DNA of 64,000 bases from Halobacillus karajensis (GCF_900108515.1 NZ_FNWW01000001.1:310001-374000), one strand, 5' to 3'; counted from the first letter of the stretch, positions 36,200-44,870 are shown. Made by a program: numbers and translations. Notes: generated from the letters alone by a model not told the origin.

Positions 36200-37282
36200 T
36201 CACTCCTTCGCTGCCTTCGGTACTATACGTATCTGAGACGGTGGAAATTGAACATATACTTCATCATTTTCCTTTAAATAAGTACTCGGCCCCTTATTAA
36301 GGTCTGTGACTTTTATAAACATGTTCCGATCATGGAGAGCAATGAAACTATGCACCGCTTCCCCTGTAAATTGAACCAAATGGACCTTTCCTACATAAAC
36401 GTTTGGTCCAGACAATTCTGACCCTGAAACTTCGATCGCTTCTGGCCGTATAGACATTTTCAACGGAGCATCCTCTACTTCTGACCCTGAAGGGGTAACG
36501 ACTATGCTGCTATTTAAATCCTCACTATAAAATGCTTCTTTTTCTTTCCTCCATCTCACGTCTAATAGATTGGTTTCACCTATAAATTCTGCTACAAAAT
36601 CATTGACAGGATGATTGTATATCTCAGTCGGCGTACCTATTTGCTGGCAGTTACCAACATTAAATACAGCTATCCGATCACTCATTGTAAGCGCTTCTAC
36701 TTGGTCGTGGGTCACATAGATTGTAGTGATTCCATATTCACGCTGCAATCGTAATATTTCATTTCTCATCTCATCCCTTAAACGTGCATCCAAATTACTT
36801 AACGGCTCATCTAAAAGCAAAATGTCAGGTTCAATCACTAATGCTCTCGCCAGAGCGACACGTTGTTGCTGTCCACCGCTCAACTGACTGACTTGACGAT
36901 CTATGAATGGCTTCAATCTCACTTTTTCTAAAACATCTTCGACTCGCTTTTTAATTTCAACTTTTTTCTTTTTCCTTACTTTTAAACCGAAGGCTACATT
37001 TTCGAAAACAGTCATATGAGGAAAGAGGGCATAGTTTTGAAAAACCATGCCCGTATTTCTATTCTCTGGTGATACTGTTGTCATATCCTTCTCGTTAAAT
37101 TTAACTTTACCTTCTGTAGGATAATAGAATCCGGCTATCATTCTAAGGGTGGTAGTTTTCCCACACCCGCTGGGTCCCAAAAAGGTAAAGAATTCGCCTT
37201 CTTTTATGACTAAATCTAAATTTTCCACAGCTGTGAAGTCTCCAAATCGCTTTGTTATATTTGAAAGAGTAACAGACGACAT
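36200..37282 (-). CDS. ABC transporter ATP-binding protein (PotA/FbpC-like)
   Basis: About 360 residues. Walker A GPSGCGKTT (~36-44), signature LSGGQQQR (~134-141), Walker B ILLLDEP (~154-160) and the H-loop TIYVTHDQ are canonical; the C-terminal ~90 residues form the TOBE domain of the spermidine/iron/maltose group. I start at the ATG 37280-37282 after GAGGGG; a GTG two codons upstream is also possible. Confidence 0.92.
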   Translation of the reverse strand: MSSVTLSNITKRFGDFTAVENLDLVIKEGEFFTFLGPSGCGKTTTLRMIAGFYYPTEGKVKFNEKDMTTVSPENRNTGMVFQNYALFPHMTVFENVAFGLKVRKKKKVEIKKRVEDVLEKVRLKPFIDRQVSQLSGGQQQRVALARALVIEPDILLLDEPLSNLDARLRDEMRNEILRLQREYGITTIYVTHDQVEALTMSDRIAVFNVGNCQQIGTPTEIYNHPVNDFVAEFIGETNLLDVRWRKEKEAFYSEDLNSSIVVTPSGSEVEDAPLKMSIRPEAIEVSGSELSGPNVYVGKVHLVQFTGEAVHSFIALHDRNMFIKVTDLNKGPSTYLKENDEVYVQFPPSQIRIVPKAAKE

Positions 37283-37306
37283 GCTCACAACCCCTCTACC
37301 GATGTT

Positions 37307-38407
37307 TTAGTTCCCCGTTTCTTTGGCACTGTTTTTTATGTTATTGTCCCAATACTCCATCCACTCATCTGATTTTTCCTGAAATACATCCCAATCAATA
37401 TCCATCGCATTAATCTCCGTTTCTTGAATCCACTCTGGAAGGTCTTCAACATCATCTCTTGTCGGGATGCGGTAATATTTATCGGCTAATAACTTTGCGG
37501 CTTCTTGTGTATTTACAAATTCATAGAATGCTTTAGCAGCTTCAGGGTGAGGAGCCCCTTCAATCATAGCGATCCCTTCCGTAAGTACAGGGGTCCCACT
37601 TTCAGGAATAACGTAACTGAAAGGGTAATCCTTTTCTTCAGCAAGCATCACTGTATCCGGCATATTCCAAACAGAGATATTCCCTACACCTTTAGCTACT
37701 TGGTTATACATGATCTCCGGGTTTGCCGAGTATTCTTTTGTATTTTCGTCTAGTTTTTGCAGCCATTCGTAACCCGCTTCCGTGCTTTCCGTTTCTTTAT
37801 AATCGCGATAAATCATAGCTGAGTAAATAGTACGCATCGTACCAGAAGCCAGAGGATAACGAATGATCAACTCATCTTCCCATTTTGGATCAATTAACTC
37901 ATCCCAGTCTTTAGGTGCTTCTTCTTCAGATATTTCTTTGTTATTGTATAGGATGACCTCAGGCGTTTGTGAGGTTCCCGTCCAATACCACTCCTCATCG
38001 TGGTACATGTCATCCAACGCGTCAGCATAACTTGGTTCATAGGGTTGTAAGAGTCCTTCATTTTTCGCTTCATCGAACATCACTTGTGGAGCTCCCCACC
38101 AAATATCGGCTTGAGTATTATTTTCTTCCGAACGTACCCGATCCAATATCTCTTGGGAACCCATATCAAGAAACTCCATATCTACGTCATACTCTGATTC
38201 AAATTGCTGTTCAAATTCACTCAATATGTCCTTACCATGAGGAGAGTAAACAACTACTTTATCTTCTAAATCTCCATTTTCACTATTAGATCCAGAGTTT
38301 GACTCCTCATTCGTACTGGTAGATTCTTCGTTTCCAGCCATACAACCAGTAAGGATAAAACCGAAGACAATTGCCCAAACCATCACCCAACGAGTTTTCT
38401 TTTTCAT
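37307..38407 (-). CDS. ABC transporter substrate-binding lipoprotein (family 1, Fe/AEP/polyamine-type)
   Basis: About 366 residues. Signal with lipobox FGFILTGC, acidic linker, then the periplasmic-binding fold type II of the FbpA/PhnS group (KVVVYSPHGKDILSEFEQQFESEYDVDMEF; DRVRSEENNTQADIWWG; GVGNISVWNMPDTVMLAEEKDYPFSYVIPESGTP). The DIWWGAP segment resembles PhnS-like and putrescine-like binding proteins more than ferric-ion ones. Start at the ATG 38405-38407 after AAGGGGG. First structural gene after the ROK regulator. Confidence 0.88.
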   Translation of the reverse strand: MKKKTRWVMVWAIVFGFILTGCMAGNEESTSTNEESNSGSNSENGDLEDKVVVYSPHGKDILSEFEQQFESEYDVDMEFLDMGSQEILDRVRSEENNTQADIWWGAPQVMFDEAKNEGLLQPYEPSYADALDDMYHDEEWYWTGTSQTPEVILYNNKEISEEEAPKDWDELIDPKWEDELIIRYPLASGTMRTIYSAMIYRDYKETESTEAGYEWLQKLDENTKEYSANPEIMYNQVAKGVGNISVWNMPDTVMLAEEKDYPFSYVIPESGTPVLTEGIAMIEGAPHPEAAKAFYEFVNTQEAAKLLADKYYRIPTRDDVEDLPEWIQETEINAMDIDWDVFQEKSDEWMEYWDNNIKNSAKETGN

Positions 38408-38421
38408 TAGATAGGCCCCCT

Positions 38422-39585
38422 TCATATTTGAATCACAGACTCATTCTCTTTCAAAAATAAAGCGACTGCACCGACAACACCAGCTTCTCTTCCAAATGTG
38501 GATGGGACTACTTGACAACTCTTTGGTGTAAATTCATCAATAATCTTAGATATCGTTTGTTCATATTCTTCAAATGATCCGCTCACACCACCTCCTATAA
38601 TGACTAATTCTGGATCGAACAGTGATATATAATTGGCAATACCAAACCCTAAATGTTCTATGGCTGAATCTACGATTTCGATCGCATCTTTATCGCCTTG
38701 TCTCCTTAGTTCGAACGCCTCTTTTGCGGTCACATGTTCACTCTTCAGACTAGAGAGTCGCTTCCCTATAGAAGTACCGCTTGCTATACTTTCCAGGAAG
38801 CCATAACCTTCAATGGTCGGCTGGTAATCTTTCGCCTTTCGGGCATCTGTCACAAGATATCCCATTTCCCCTGCGCTGTAACTACTCCCCCTGAAGAGTT
38901 TTCCATTTAGAATCATTCCACTGCCAATTCCTGTTCCAACAGCTATATAAATGATATTTTCCAATGATTTTCCTGCTCCTAACCATTGCTCGCCTAATAC
39001 ACTTGTGTTTACATCGTTCTCGACAAATACAGGAAAGGAGAAGTTTTGACTTACCCGCTCTCTTATAGGGAAATTTCTCCATTTCATACTAGGAGCATCA
39101 ACCACTATTCCTTCCTTTACATTTGTCACTCCGGGTACCCCTATCCCCATTCCCATAATGTCATGGTCAGTTAAATGGAGTTCTTCAACCATTCTATTAA
39201 CATCCTCATATAAACGCTCTAGTATATCCTTTTCTAAATAATCCTTTGTAGCAAACTCTCGGTATGCATAAATGTGACCATTTAAACAGGTGATTCCCGA
39301 AGATACTTTTGTTCCTCCTATATCCACACCAATGACGTAGAAAGATTTAGGGTTGAATACCAGTTGGACAGGTTTTCTTCCTCCCGAAATAGTAGATTCA
39401 CCTGTTCCTGTTTCAAGAACCCACCCTTCCTGTATCAAATTTTCTACCAACAAGGATACTGAGGGTTTACTCATATGTATTCTTTTTGATATTTCAGAAC
39501 GCGATATTGGTTCATGATCACGAATACATTTCAACACTAATTTCTTGTTCATGTTTTTGATATATGCTGAATTCCCCTTCTGCAT
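38422..39585 (-). CDS. ROK-family transcriptional repressor (NagC/XylR-like)
   Basis: 387 residues. N-terminal winged HTH (ISRSEISKRIHMSKPSVSLLVENLIQEGW), then the ROK sugar-kinase fold: VIGVDIGGTKVSSG (~94-107, phosphate loop), GTGIGSGMILNG and a truncated zinc-motif region (GEMGYLVTD, no CxCGxxGC), as in several ROK repressors. It is the first gene of the leftward ABC/lyase operon. Its XylR-like TTAGTTAG...CTAACTAA operator occurs in its own promoter and in front of the divergent PIG-L gene, so it very likely controls both. The effector is presumably a sugar or sugar-derived molecule. Confidence 0.88.
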   Translation of the reverse strand: MQKGNSAYIKNMNKKLVLKCIRDHEPISRSEISKRIHMSKPSVSLLVENLIQEGWVLETGTGESTISGGRKPVQLVFNPKSFYVIGVDIGGTKVSSGITCLNGHIYAYREFATKDYLEKDILERLYEDVNRMVEELHLTDHDIMGMGIGVPGVTNVKEGIVVDAPSMKWRNFPIRERVSQNFSFPVFVENDVNTSVLGEQWLGAGKSLENIIYIAVGTGIGSGMILNGKLFRGSSYSAGEMGYLVTDARKAKDYQPTIEGYGFLESIASGTSIGKRLSSLKSEHVTAKEAFELRRQGDKDAIEIVDSAIEHLGFGIANYISLFDPELVIIGGGVSGSFEEYEQTISKIIDEFTPKSCQVVPSTFGREAGVVGAVALFLKENESVIQI

Positions 39586-39617
39586 AGCCCGTTCCCCTTT
39601 TTCACGGTGGTGTTAGT

Positions 39618-39640
39618 TAGTTAGAACAACTTACTAACTA
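39618..39640 (-). promoter_or_regulatory. ROK operator copy 1 (TAGTTAG-N9-CTAACTA)
   Basis: Inverted repeat with a nine-base spacer, just downstream of the -10 hexamer of the ROK gene. The same arms and spacer recur at 39864-39888. The layout resembles XylR-type ROK operators. Confidence 0.75.
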
Positions 39641-39650
39641 TTTAACCTTA

Positions 39651-39679
39651 TTTATAAGGGCACCTTTCCTAATTGTAAA
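39651..39679 (-). promoter_or_regulatory. SigA promoter of the ROK-ABC-lyase operon
   Basis: TTTACA (39674-39679), 17-base spacer, TATAAA (39651-39656) on the minus strand; the operator at 39618-39640 follows within ten bases. A further inverted repeat TACATGG-N7-CCATGTA (39686-39706) lies just upstream and may bind another factor. Confidence 0.68.
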
Positions 39680-39823
39680 ATTCTGTACATGGGTGTATTC
39701 CATGTATATGGCGATTATACTTCCGATACCTTTTATTTCCTTTCATTTGTGTTAATTTTAGAATTTTTAGTATATTTTGTTAAATTGATTCTTAAGACAT
39801 ATGTAAAACAGGTCTAAGGGGGG

Positions 39824-39853
39824 TTACAATATTTGGGTCAATTGAATTATAAT
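39824..39853 (+). promoter_or_regulatory. SigA promoter of the PIG-L gene
   Basis: TTACAA (39824-39829), 18-base spacer, TATAAT (39848-39853); the ROK operator begins 11 bases after the -10. Confidence 0.65.
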
Positions 39854-39863
39854 GACAAAAAAG

Positions 39864-39888
39864 TTAGTTAGAAAGATTAACTAACTAA
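39864..39888 (+). promoter_or_regulatory. ROK operator copy 2 (TTAGTTAG-N9-CTAACTAA)
   Basis: A perfect eight-base inverted repeat with the same nine-base spacer as copy 1, placed over the expected transcription start of the PIG-L gene. Confidence 0.78.
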
Positions 39889-39909
39889 TCTGCTATAAGG
39901 AGGAATTTT

Positions 39910-42441
39910 TTGAAGAATCTTGTTTATGTATGGCTGGCGTTTCTGTTAATGATTTCAGGATTTGCTTCAACTCCCGCGATTAGTTTTGCCGAAGATGAAC
40001 CCCCCTCTTCAGATTTAGAATTATGGGAAGCGGTGGCTCCTTTAACGACAACCGCAAGTTTTATGAATACCGGAGCACATCCTGATGATGAAAGAAGCCA
40101 ATTTCTCGCTTACTTATCTCGTGGAAAAGGGATCGAAACCTCTTTCCTCTTATCTACAAGAGGCCAAGGCGGTCAGAATGAAATAGGAAGTGAGCTTGGT
40201 GATAGTCTTGGTATTATTCGAACCAACGAATTACAAGCATCCTCCGATGTCTTAGGCATAGACATCTTTTTCCTAAATCAGGCATTCGAGGACGACATCA
40301 AAGATTTCGGATTCTCCAAATCACCAGAGGAAACTCTTGATAAGTGGGGAGAGTCAGCAACATATGAACGCTTGATTTACCACATCCGAAAGTTTAAACC
40401 CGATGTTCTAATGCCTTCCTTCCGCAACGTAGACACGCAGCATGGTCACCACCGTGCCATGACACTACTTACTGAAAAAGCTTTTGACGATGCCGCAGAC
40501 CCCTCTGTATTCCCTGAACAACTCCAAGATGGTCTAACAACTTGGCAGTCTAAAAAGCTTTACCTTCCTGCAGAAACCGAAGAAGAAACTACCCTATCCA
40601 TCGAAATTGGACAATATGATGAACACTATGATATGACTTACCCTCAACTCGGGGAGAAGGCTCGTTACTTACATGAGTCTCAAGGAATGGGACGTGATCT
40701 CGGAGAAGGTTCTGTCTCAGTCGATCTTCAACTGGTTAGATCAACAGTAGGAGATATTCCAGAAAAAGAGGATCATTTGTATGAAGGAATCCCTTATGAC
40801 TTTTCAGAGTATTCAAGCATACTTAAAAAAGAAGGAAATCAGTACAAGAAGAACCTGAATCAATTCCAACATCAGTTAGAAAAAGTTAAAGAAGCTTATC
40901 CCAATCATAATGACGTACGAAATCAGGCAGAAAAAGCTTATCAACACTTACAAACACTTCAATCAAAATTAGAAAAAGACCATAAACTTCCTGAACAATT
41001 ACTTCATACACTTAAACACAAACTTAAAATCAAGGAAGAACAATTAACCCATACCCTTTTTACCGCTGGCCAACTTGATATAGAAGTAGAGGTAGAGGAC
41101 CCTCATCTCACTTACAAGGACACTACAGACATAAGCGTTACCATCAAAAATAACGGTCTAAAGAAAGTGCAAGGATTGACTGCCGCTCTCTCCACTCCCG
41201 AGGATTGGGAAGTAAGGGGTCATCATAAAAAGACAACCTTACAGCCTGGCCAAACAAAAACTTATGACTATCAACTAAAAGCAAACTCTAGAAACTATTA
41301 TGATGCTTATGACCCTAGCCGCATTACTGCAGAAGTAAGCTTTAAAACGAAAGGACATACCATTACTGACGAATACACACCCGAGGAAAGACTGGCCTTA
41401 TTACCTGAAGTCTCTTTAAAAACAAATCCAGAGAACATAGTGATCAATACAAAAGATATGGAAGATACTCTTCCGTTAGAAGTGACGGTGGAAAAATTTG
41501 CAGAAGAAGAATTAACGACGGAAATTTCTTTGGATTTGCCTGAAAATTGGCAGTCAAAACCAGCTTCACAGTCGATTCATTTTGAAGCTGATGAAAAAGA
41601 AAAGACGATGACTTTTGATCTCCTCCCTCCAGAAGATGTGGACGAAGGAGAGTTTAAAGTAACACCTGAAGCTCAGGTGAACGATATCCAGCTTACTCAT
41701 AATGTTCAAACCATTGATTACAACCATATTGGAACCAATTACTATCTTTCAAATGCCGATATGGAAGGCGTCGCTTTCCCGCTTCAATACCCAGAGGACC
41801 TTAAAGTAGGTTATGTAGAGAGTAGTTTTGATGAAGTCGCCGACCAGTTAATAAATGTTGGGATGGATATTACTAAACTAAGTGAACAAGACTTATCAAC
41901 CGCGGATCTTTCTCAATATGATACCATCGTTACAGGGATCCGGGCCTATCTATCCAGAGAAGATCTCCTTTTACAAAATGAACGTTTACTTGAATATGTG
42001 AATAACGGGGGTCACCTAGTCGTTCAGTATAATAAGCCTTGGGATAATTGGGATGCAGAAACGACTGCTCCTTACCCTTTAGTCATTGGACAGCCATCCA
42101 TTAAATGGCGAGTCACTCGCGAAGATGCGCCTGTGGAAGTACTAAAACCAGAGTCCCCATTATTTAATTTCCCTAATGTCATTCAACAGTCTGACTGGGA
42201 TGGATGGGTACAAGAAAGAGGACTTTACTTCCCGATGGATTGGAGCAGTGAATTTGAAACATTCGTAAGTGTAGCAGATCCAGGAGAAGAGCCATTCGAA
42301 GGTGGCATTCTTAAGGCCGATTACGGAAAAGGAACCTATATCTATTCCAACCTTGTTTGGTACCGACAAATCCAAAACCAGGTTCCTGGTGGATACCGAA
42401 TCTTTACAAACCTAATCAGTTATCCTTATCACAATGAATAA
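39910..42441 (+). CDS. Large secreted PIG-L family deacetylase
   Basis: 843 residues, exported: signal peptide with cleavage near AISFA-ED (residue ~27). The PIG-L (LmbE) zinc hydrolase domain fills ~45-290, with AHPDD at 56-60 and the HGHHR zinc/base motif at 178-182. A Gln/Lys-rich helical linker (~300-375), two beta-sandwich/NEW3-like domains (~380-600) and a C-terminal class I amidotransferase-like domain (YVESSFDEVADQLINVGMDITKL, GIRAYLSREDLLLQNERLLEYVNNGGHLVVQYN) follow. PIG-L enzymes deacetylate N-acetylglucosaminyl groups. It starts at TTG after AAGGAGG. The shared ROK operator ties it to the importer and lyase. Confidence 0.85.
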   Translation: MKNLVYVWLAFLLMISGFASTPAISFAEDEPPSSDLELWEAVAPLTTTASFMNTGAHPDDERSQFLAYLSRGKGIETSFLLSTRGQGGQNEIGSELGDSLGIIRTNELQASSDVLGIDIFFLNQAFEDDIKDFGFSKSPEETLDKWGESATYERLIYHIRKFKPDVLMPSFRNVDTQHGHHRAMTLLTEKAFDDAADPSVFPEQLQDGLTTWQSKKLYLPAETEEETTLSIEIGQYDEHYDMTYPQLGEKARYLHESQGMGRDLGEGSVSVDLQLVRSTVGDIPEKEDHLYEGIPYDFSEYSSILKKEGNQYKKNLNQFQHQLEKVKEAYPNHNDVRNQAEKAYQHLQTLQSKLEKDHKLPEQLLHTLKHKLKIKEEQLTHTLFTAGQLDIEVEVEDPHLTYKDTTDISVTIKNNGLKKVQGLTAALSTPEDWEVRGHHKKTTLQPGQTKTYDYQLKANSRNYYDAYDPSRITAEVSFKTKGHTITDEYTPEERLALLPEVSLKTNPENIVINTKDMEDTLPLEVTVEKFAEEELTTEISLDLPENWQSKPASQSIHFEADEKEKTMTFDLLPPEDVDEGEFKVTPEAQVNDIQLTHNVQTIDYNHIGTNYYLSNADMEGVAFPLQYPEDLKVGYVESSFDEVADQLINVGMDITKLSEQDLSTADLSQYDTIVTGIRAYLSREDLLLQNERLLEYVNNGGHLVVQYNKPWDNWDAETTAPYPLVIGQPSIKWRVTREDAPVEVLKPESPLFNFPNVIQQSDWDGWVQERGLYFPMDWSSEFETFVSVADPGEEPFEGGILKADYGKGTYIYSNLVWYRQIQNQVPGGYRIFTNLISYPYHNE

Positions 42442-42459
42442 ATGGCAGCATCTGAATCA

Positions 42460-42495
42460 CCCGCCCCTATCATTCATAGGGGGCGGGCTATTTTT
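42460..42495 (+). terminator. Terminator of the PIG-L gene
   Basis: GC-rich stem CCCGCCCCTAT / ATAGGGGGCGGG with a short loop and CTATTTTTATT afterwards. Confidence 0.88.
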
Positions 42496-42573
42496 ATTCC
42501 AATCTTTGATGAACATAGCTAATGAGAAGTGAGGTTCACAAACTCTTCCCTACATCCACACTATAGGAGAGAG

Positions 42574-42601
42574 TTGACGAAACAATGGAATATGATAGAA
42601 T
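42574..42601 (+). promoter_or_regulatory. SigA promoter of the SAM-riboswitch operon
   Basis: TTGACG (42574-42579), 16-base spacer, TAGAAT (42596-42601), about 30 bases before the aptamer. Confidence 0.6.
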
Positions 42602-42633
42602 GAAACCTATCTTAAATTTGAATATTGTAAATT

Positions 42634-42742
42634 TTCTTATCAAGAGAGGTAGAGGGACTGACCCTATGAAACCTCGGCAACCGGCAGATTCATGTACGGT
42701 GCCAATTTCAGAGGAAGGCGAAAGCTATTCCGGAGATGAGAA
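42634..42742 (+). promoter_or_regulatory. SAM-I (S-box) riboswitch aptamer
   Basis: Conserved S-box blocks in order: TTATCAAGAGAGG, GAGGGACTGACCCTATGAAACC, CGGCAACC, GGTGCCAATTTCAG-AG, and the closing GATGAGAA which pairs with TTCTTATC as P1. High S-adenosylmethionine should favour the downstream terminator, so the downstream genes are expressed under methionine/SAM shortage. Confidence 0.95.
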
Positions 42743-42775
42743 TCGATCGGCAACCTTCTAAAATTGTTGTATTCG

Positions 42776-42808
42776 ACCCTTCTCTCTTCGTGAGTGAAGG
42801 GTTTTTTA
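42776..42808 (+). terminator. Riboswitch-controlled terminator
   Basis: ACCCTTC(t)CTC / GTGAG(t)GAAGGGT stem with a TTCG-type loop, followed by six T. It lies between the SAM aptamer and the small membrane-protein gene. Confidence 0.88.
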
Positions 42809-42880
42809 TATGGATGGGGAGAGGTCACAAATTCAATAGGAAGGTTTAGGAAATACATTCAGGAGAGGAGGATTCTTTAC

Positions 42881-43015
42881 ATGGGAATAGCTATGATGAC
42901 TTGGGTGGGAACAATGATTTTTTCCTTCCTATTAGGTACTTTTCTCTGTTACAAAGTGGAAAAATCAGGTGTTAAACGGTGGGGAGCCACCGGAAAGCTT
43001 TTTAAGTACAAATAA
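42881..43015 (+). CDS. Small membrane protein, probable symporter accessory subunit (44 aa)
   Basis: ATG 42881 follows GGAGAGGAGGATTC; the longer upstream frame has no start support. 44 residues: one hydrophobic helix (MMTWVGTMIFSFLLGTFLC) and a basic tail (KVEKSGVKRWGATGKLFKYK). It lies 24 bases upstream of an SSS gene and behind the SAM riboswitch, a second case in this window of a tiny single-span protein paired with an SSS carrier. Confidence 0.75.
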   Translation: MGIAMMTWVGTMIFSFLLGTFLCYKVEKSGVKRWGATGKLFKYK

Positions 43016-43039
43016 GGGGCAGGAAGGAAGTTGTTTTAA

Positions 43040-44590
43040 ATGATTTGGTATGTAGCTGTATTTATTTTTTATATTATTTTTCTCATATGGGCCAATATTA
43101 AAAGCCTTCAAACGGCAGAATCCATTGATGATTATACAACGGGTGGACATAGAATGGGATTACTCATGGGGATAGGGACAACGGCAGCCACATGGGTTAG
43201 TGTGGCATCCGTCATTGGAGTCCCTGGCTACCTGTACAGTTCAGGAGTAGCCGCTGTGATTGGCTGGGTAGCCGGATGGTGTTTTGGAGGAGCTTTAATC
43301 CCCATTGTGGCTTACAAAATTAGACGTCCAGAAAAACCAGCCAGGACTTTTCCGGAATTTATCCGTCTTCGGTTCGAACCTTTCCAGAAAAAGAGCACCT
43401 TGCAAGCGATTGTTGGTATCTTAATGTTTATTGGTTATTTGCTGTTAGTCAATATCCAGGTGACCGGCTTTGGGATTGTATTTTCCAGCATCACGGGTAT
43501 GGATTATAAACTGGCCATCTTTGGCTTCTTATTATTTATTTTAATCACGAGTGTAGGTGGATTCTGGTCTGTGGCTGCTACCGATACATTAAACACTGTA
43601 TTGATTACTGTCGGAGTACTGCTCGCGAGCGGTGTCGTTTGGTCATTAACAGGAGGACTCGGTAATATACTAGATACCCTTGCGACGACTACTGCGCCAA
43701 CAAATGTCGGCGGTCCGGCTCTTGATGAGGGAGTGCTGCTCTCTCCACTCGGGACATTCGGATTGGGCACATTGTTTTCCATCTTTATCTCAAACTCACT
43801 CGGGACCCCCTCTTCTCCACATTGGGTTACGCGGATGCTGGCTCCTCAAAATGTGAAAGTGGCGATATTACAAGTCATGGGGACCATCGTTGTTCTCCTT
43901 TTCATCATGGGTCCTTTAATCATTATCGGGTTAGGCGCAAAAGTTCTTTTGCCTAGTATACCTGAAGGGAAAACAACGGATTACATTATTCCATTAATTA
44001 TTCAGGACTATACACCACCAATTGTCGGGGGCATAACTCTGGTAGCTATTTGTGCAGCCGCCATATCTACTGCGAATTCCATGCTTCTGCACTGTGCCAC
44101 TTCCCTCTATTATGACGTGTATTTAAATATATCGTCAAAAAGGATCAGTGACAGAAAGTTTAAGAATTGGCTGCGATTGAGTATATTTGCCATTGCTACC
44201 GTAGCGGTGGTATTAGCTATTAATCCTCCCTGGTTTTTAGCCATGGGATTTGTCTACGTGTATGGAGGGTTCGGGGCTGCCTTCTTCCTCGTTGTTTTCC
44301 TAGGTCTTTATTGGAAACGAATGAACAGGGCTGGAGCCTATGCAGGAATTATCATCGGCTCCGTCGTTTATGTGGTGGCGAAGGCTATGGGGTATGACAC
44401 TCCATTTGTAATAGCTGTGGCCACATCACTCATAGGGGTATTACTTGCGGTTTACTTCACTAAAAGATCCCCTCTTGAAGCCTATGAGCCCTATTTTGAG
44501 GCAGAAGTCAGCCATTCTACCAAACAGGTGGCGGAAACAATTAGAAACAACTCTCATGAAGAAAAAGCGGATCGTTCTGAAGTAGGTTAA
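43040..44590 (+). CDS. Sodium:solute symporter under SAM-riboswitch control
   Basis: 516 residues, 13 spans. The SSS family pattern is clear: SIDDYTTGGHRMGLLMGIGTTAATWVSVASVIGVPGYLYSSG near the start and the sodium-site helix GGITLVAICAAAISTANSMLLHCATSLYYDVYL (~330-360). Expression under SAM limitation predicts import of methionine, a methionine precursor or another sulfur compound. The common S-box transporters I know are of other families (MetNPQ, MetT, MetP), so the assignment here is inferred from regulation alone. Confidence 0.9.
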   Translation: MIWYVAVFIFYIIFLIWANIKSLQTAESIDDYTTGGHRMGLLMGIGTTAATWVSVASVIGVPGYLYSSGVAAVIGWVAGWCFGGALIPIVAYKIRRPEKPARTFPEFIRLRFEPFQKKSTLQAIVGILMFIGYLLLVNIQVTGFGIVFSSITGMDYKLAIFGFLLFILITSVGGFWSVAATDTLNTVLITVGVLLASGVVWSLTGGLGNILDTLATTTAPTNVGGPALDEGVLLSPLGTFGLGTLFSIFISNSLGTPSSPHWVTRMLAPQNVKVAILQVMGTIVVLLFIMGPLIIIGLGAKVLLPSIPEGKTTDYIIPLIIQDYTPPIVGGITLVAICAAAISTANSMLLHCATSLYYDVYLNISSKRISDRKFKNWLRLSIFAIATVAVVLAINPPWFLAMGFVYVYGGFGAAFFLVVFLGLYWKRMNRAGAYAGIIIGSVVYVVAKAMGYDTPFVIAVATSLIGVLLAVYFTKRSPLEAYEPYFEAEVSHSTKQVAETIRNNSHEEKADRSEVG

Positions 44591-44682
44591 GCACGTGAAC
44601 AAGACCAACTTCAAACCTTTCCTTTGGGACTCCGAAAAGTTTTAGGTTTTAATAGACTTAGCAGCTCATCTTTGAGCTGCTC

Positions 44683-44722
44683 AGCTTGTAGAGAAACCCC
44701 GTGTTTTCTACAAGCTTTTTTC
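44683..44722 (+). terminator. Terminator of the SAM-regulated operon
   Basis: AGCTTGTAGA (44683-44692) and TCTACAAGCT (44707-44716) form a perfect ten-pair stem followed by TTTTTTCTTG. A second small hairpin, GCAGCTCA/TGAGCTGC (44661-44680), precedes it. Confidence 0.75.
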
Positions 44723-44734
44723 TTGCCTCCAGGA

Positions 44735-44870
44735 GCATAGACCATTCCCTTTCCGCGGACGAACGCCCGAGCCTCCTCGTGAAACCCACACTGCGGGGTC
44801 TCGGATCGCCCGTTTTTCCGCAGGAGTGTCATGGTTTGTGCTCCTCCGCTCTAGCTTATAGCAAAAAAAG
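44735..44870. repeat. GC-rich dispersed-repeat-like element
   Basis: This stretch (CCGCGGACGAACG, CGAGCCTCCTCG, TGCGGGGTCTCGGATCG, CCGCAGGAGTG) is much richer in GC than its surroundings and resembles the non-coding dispersed repeats that occur between genes in many Bacillaceae genomes, often next to hairpins or insertion-sequence scars. I cannot confirm copy number from one window. Confidence 0.45.
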
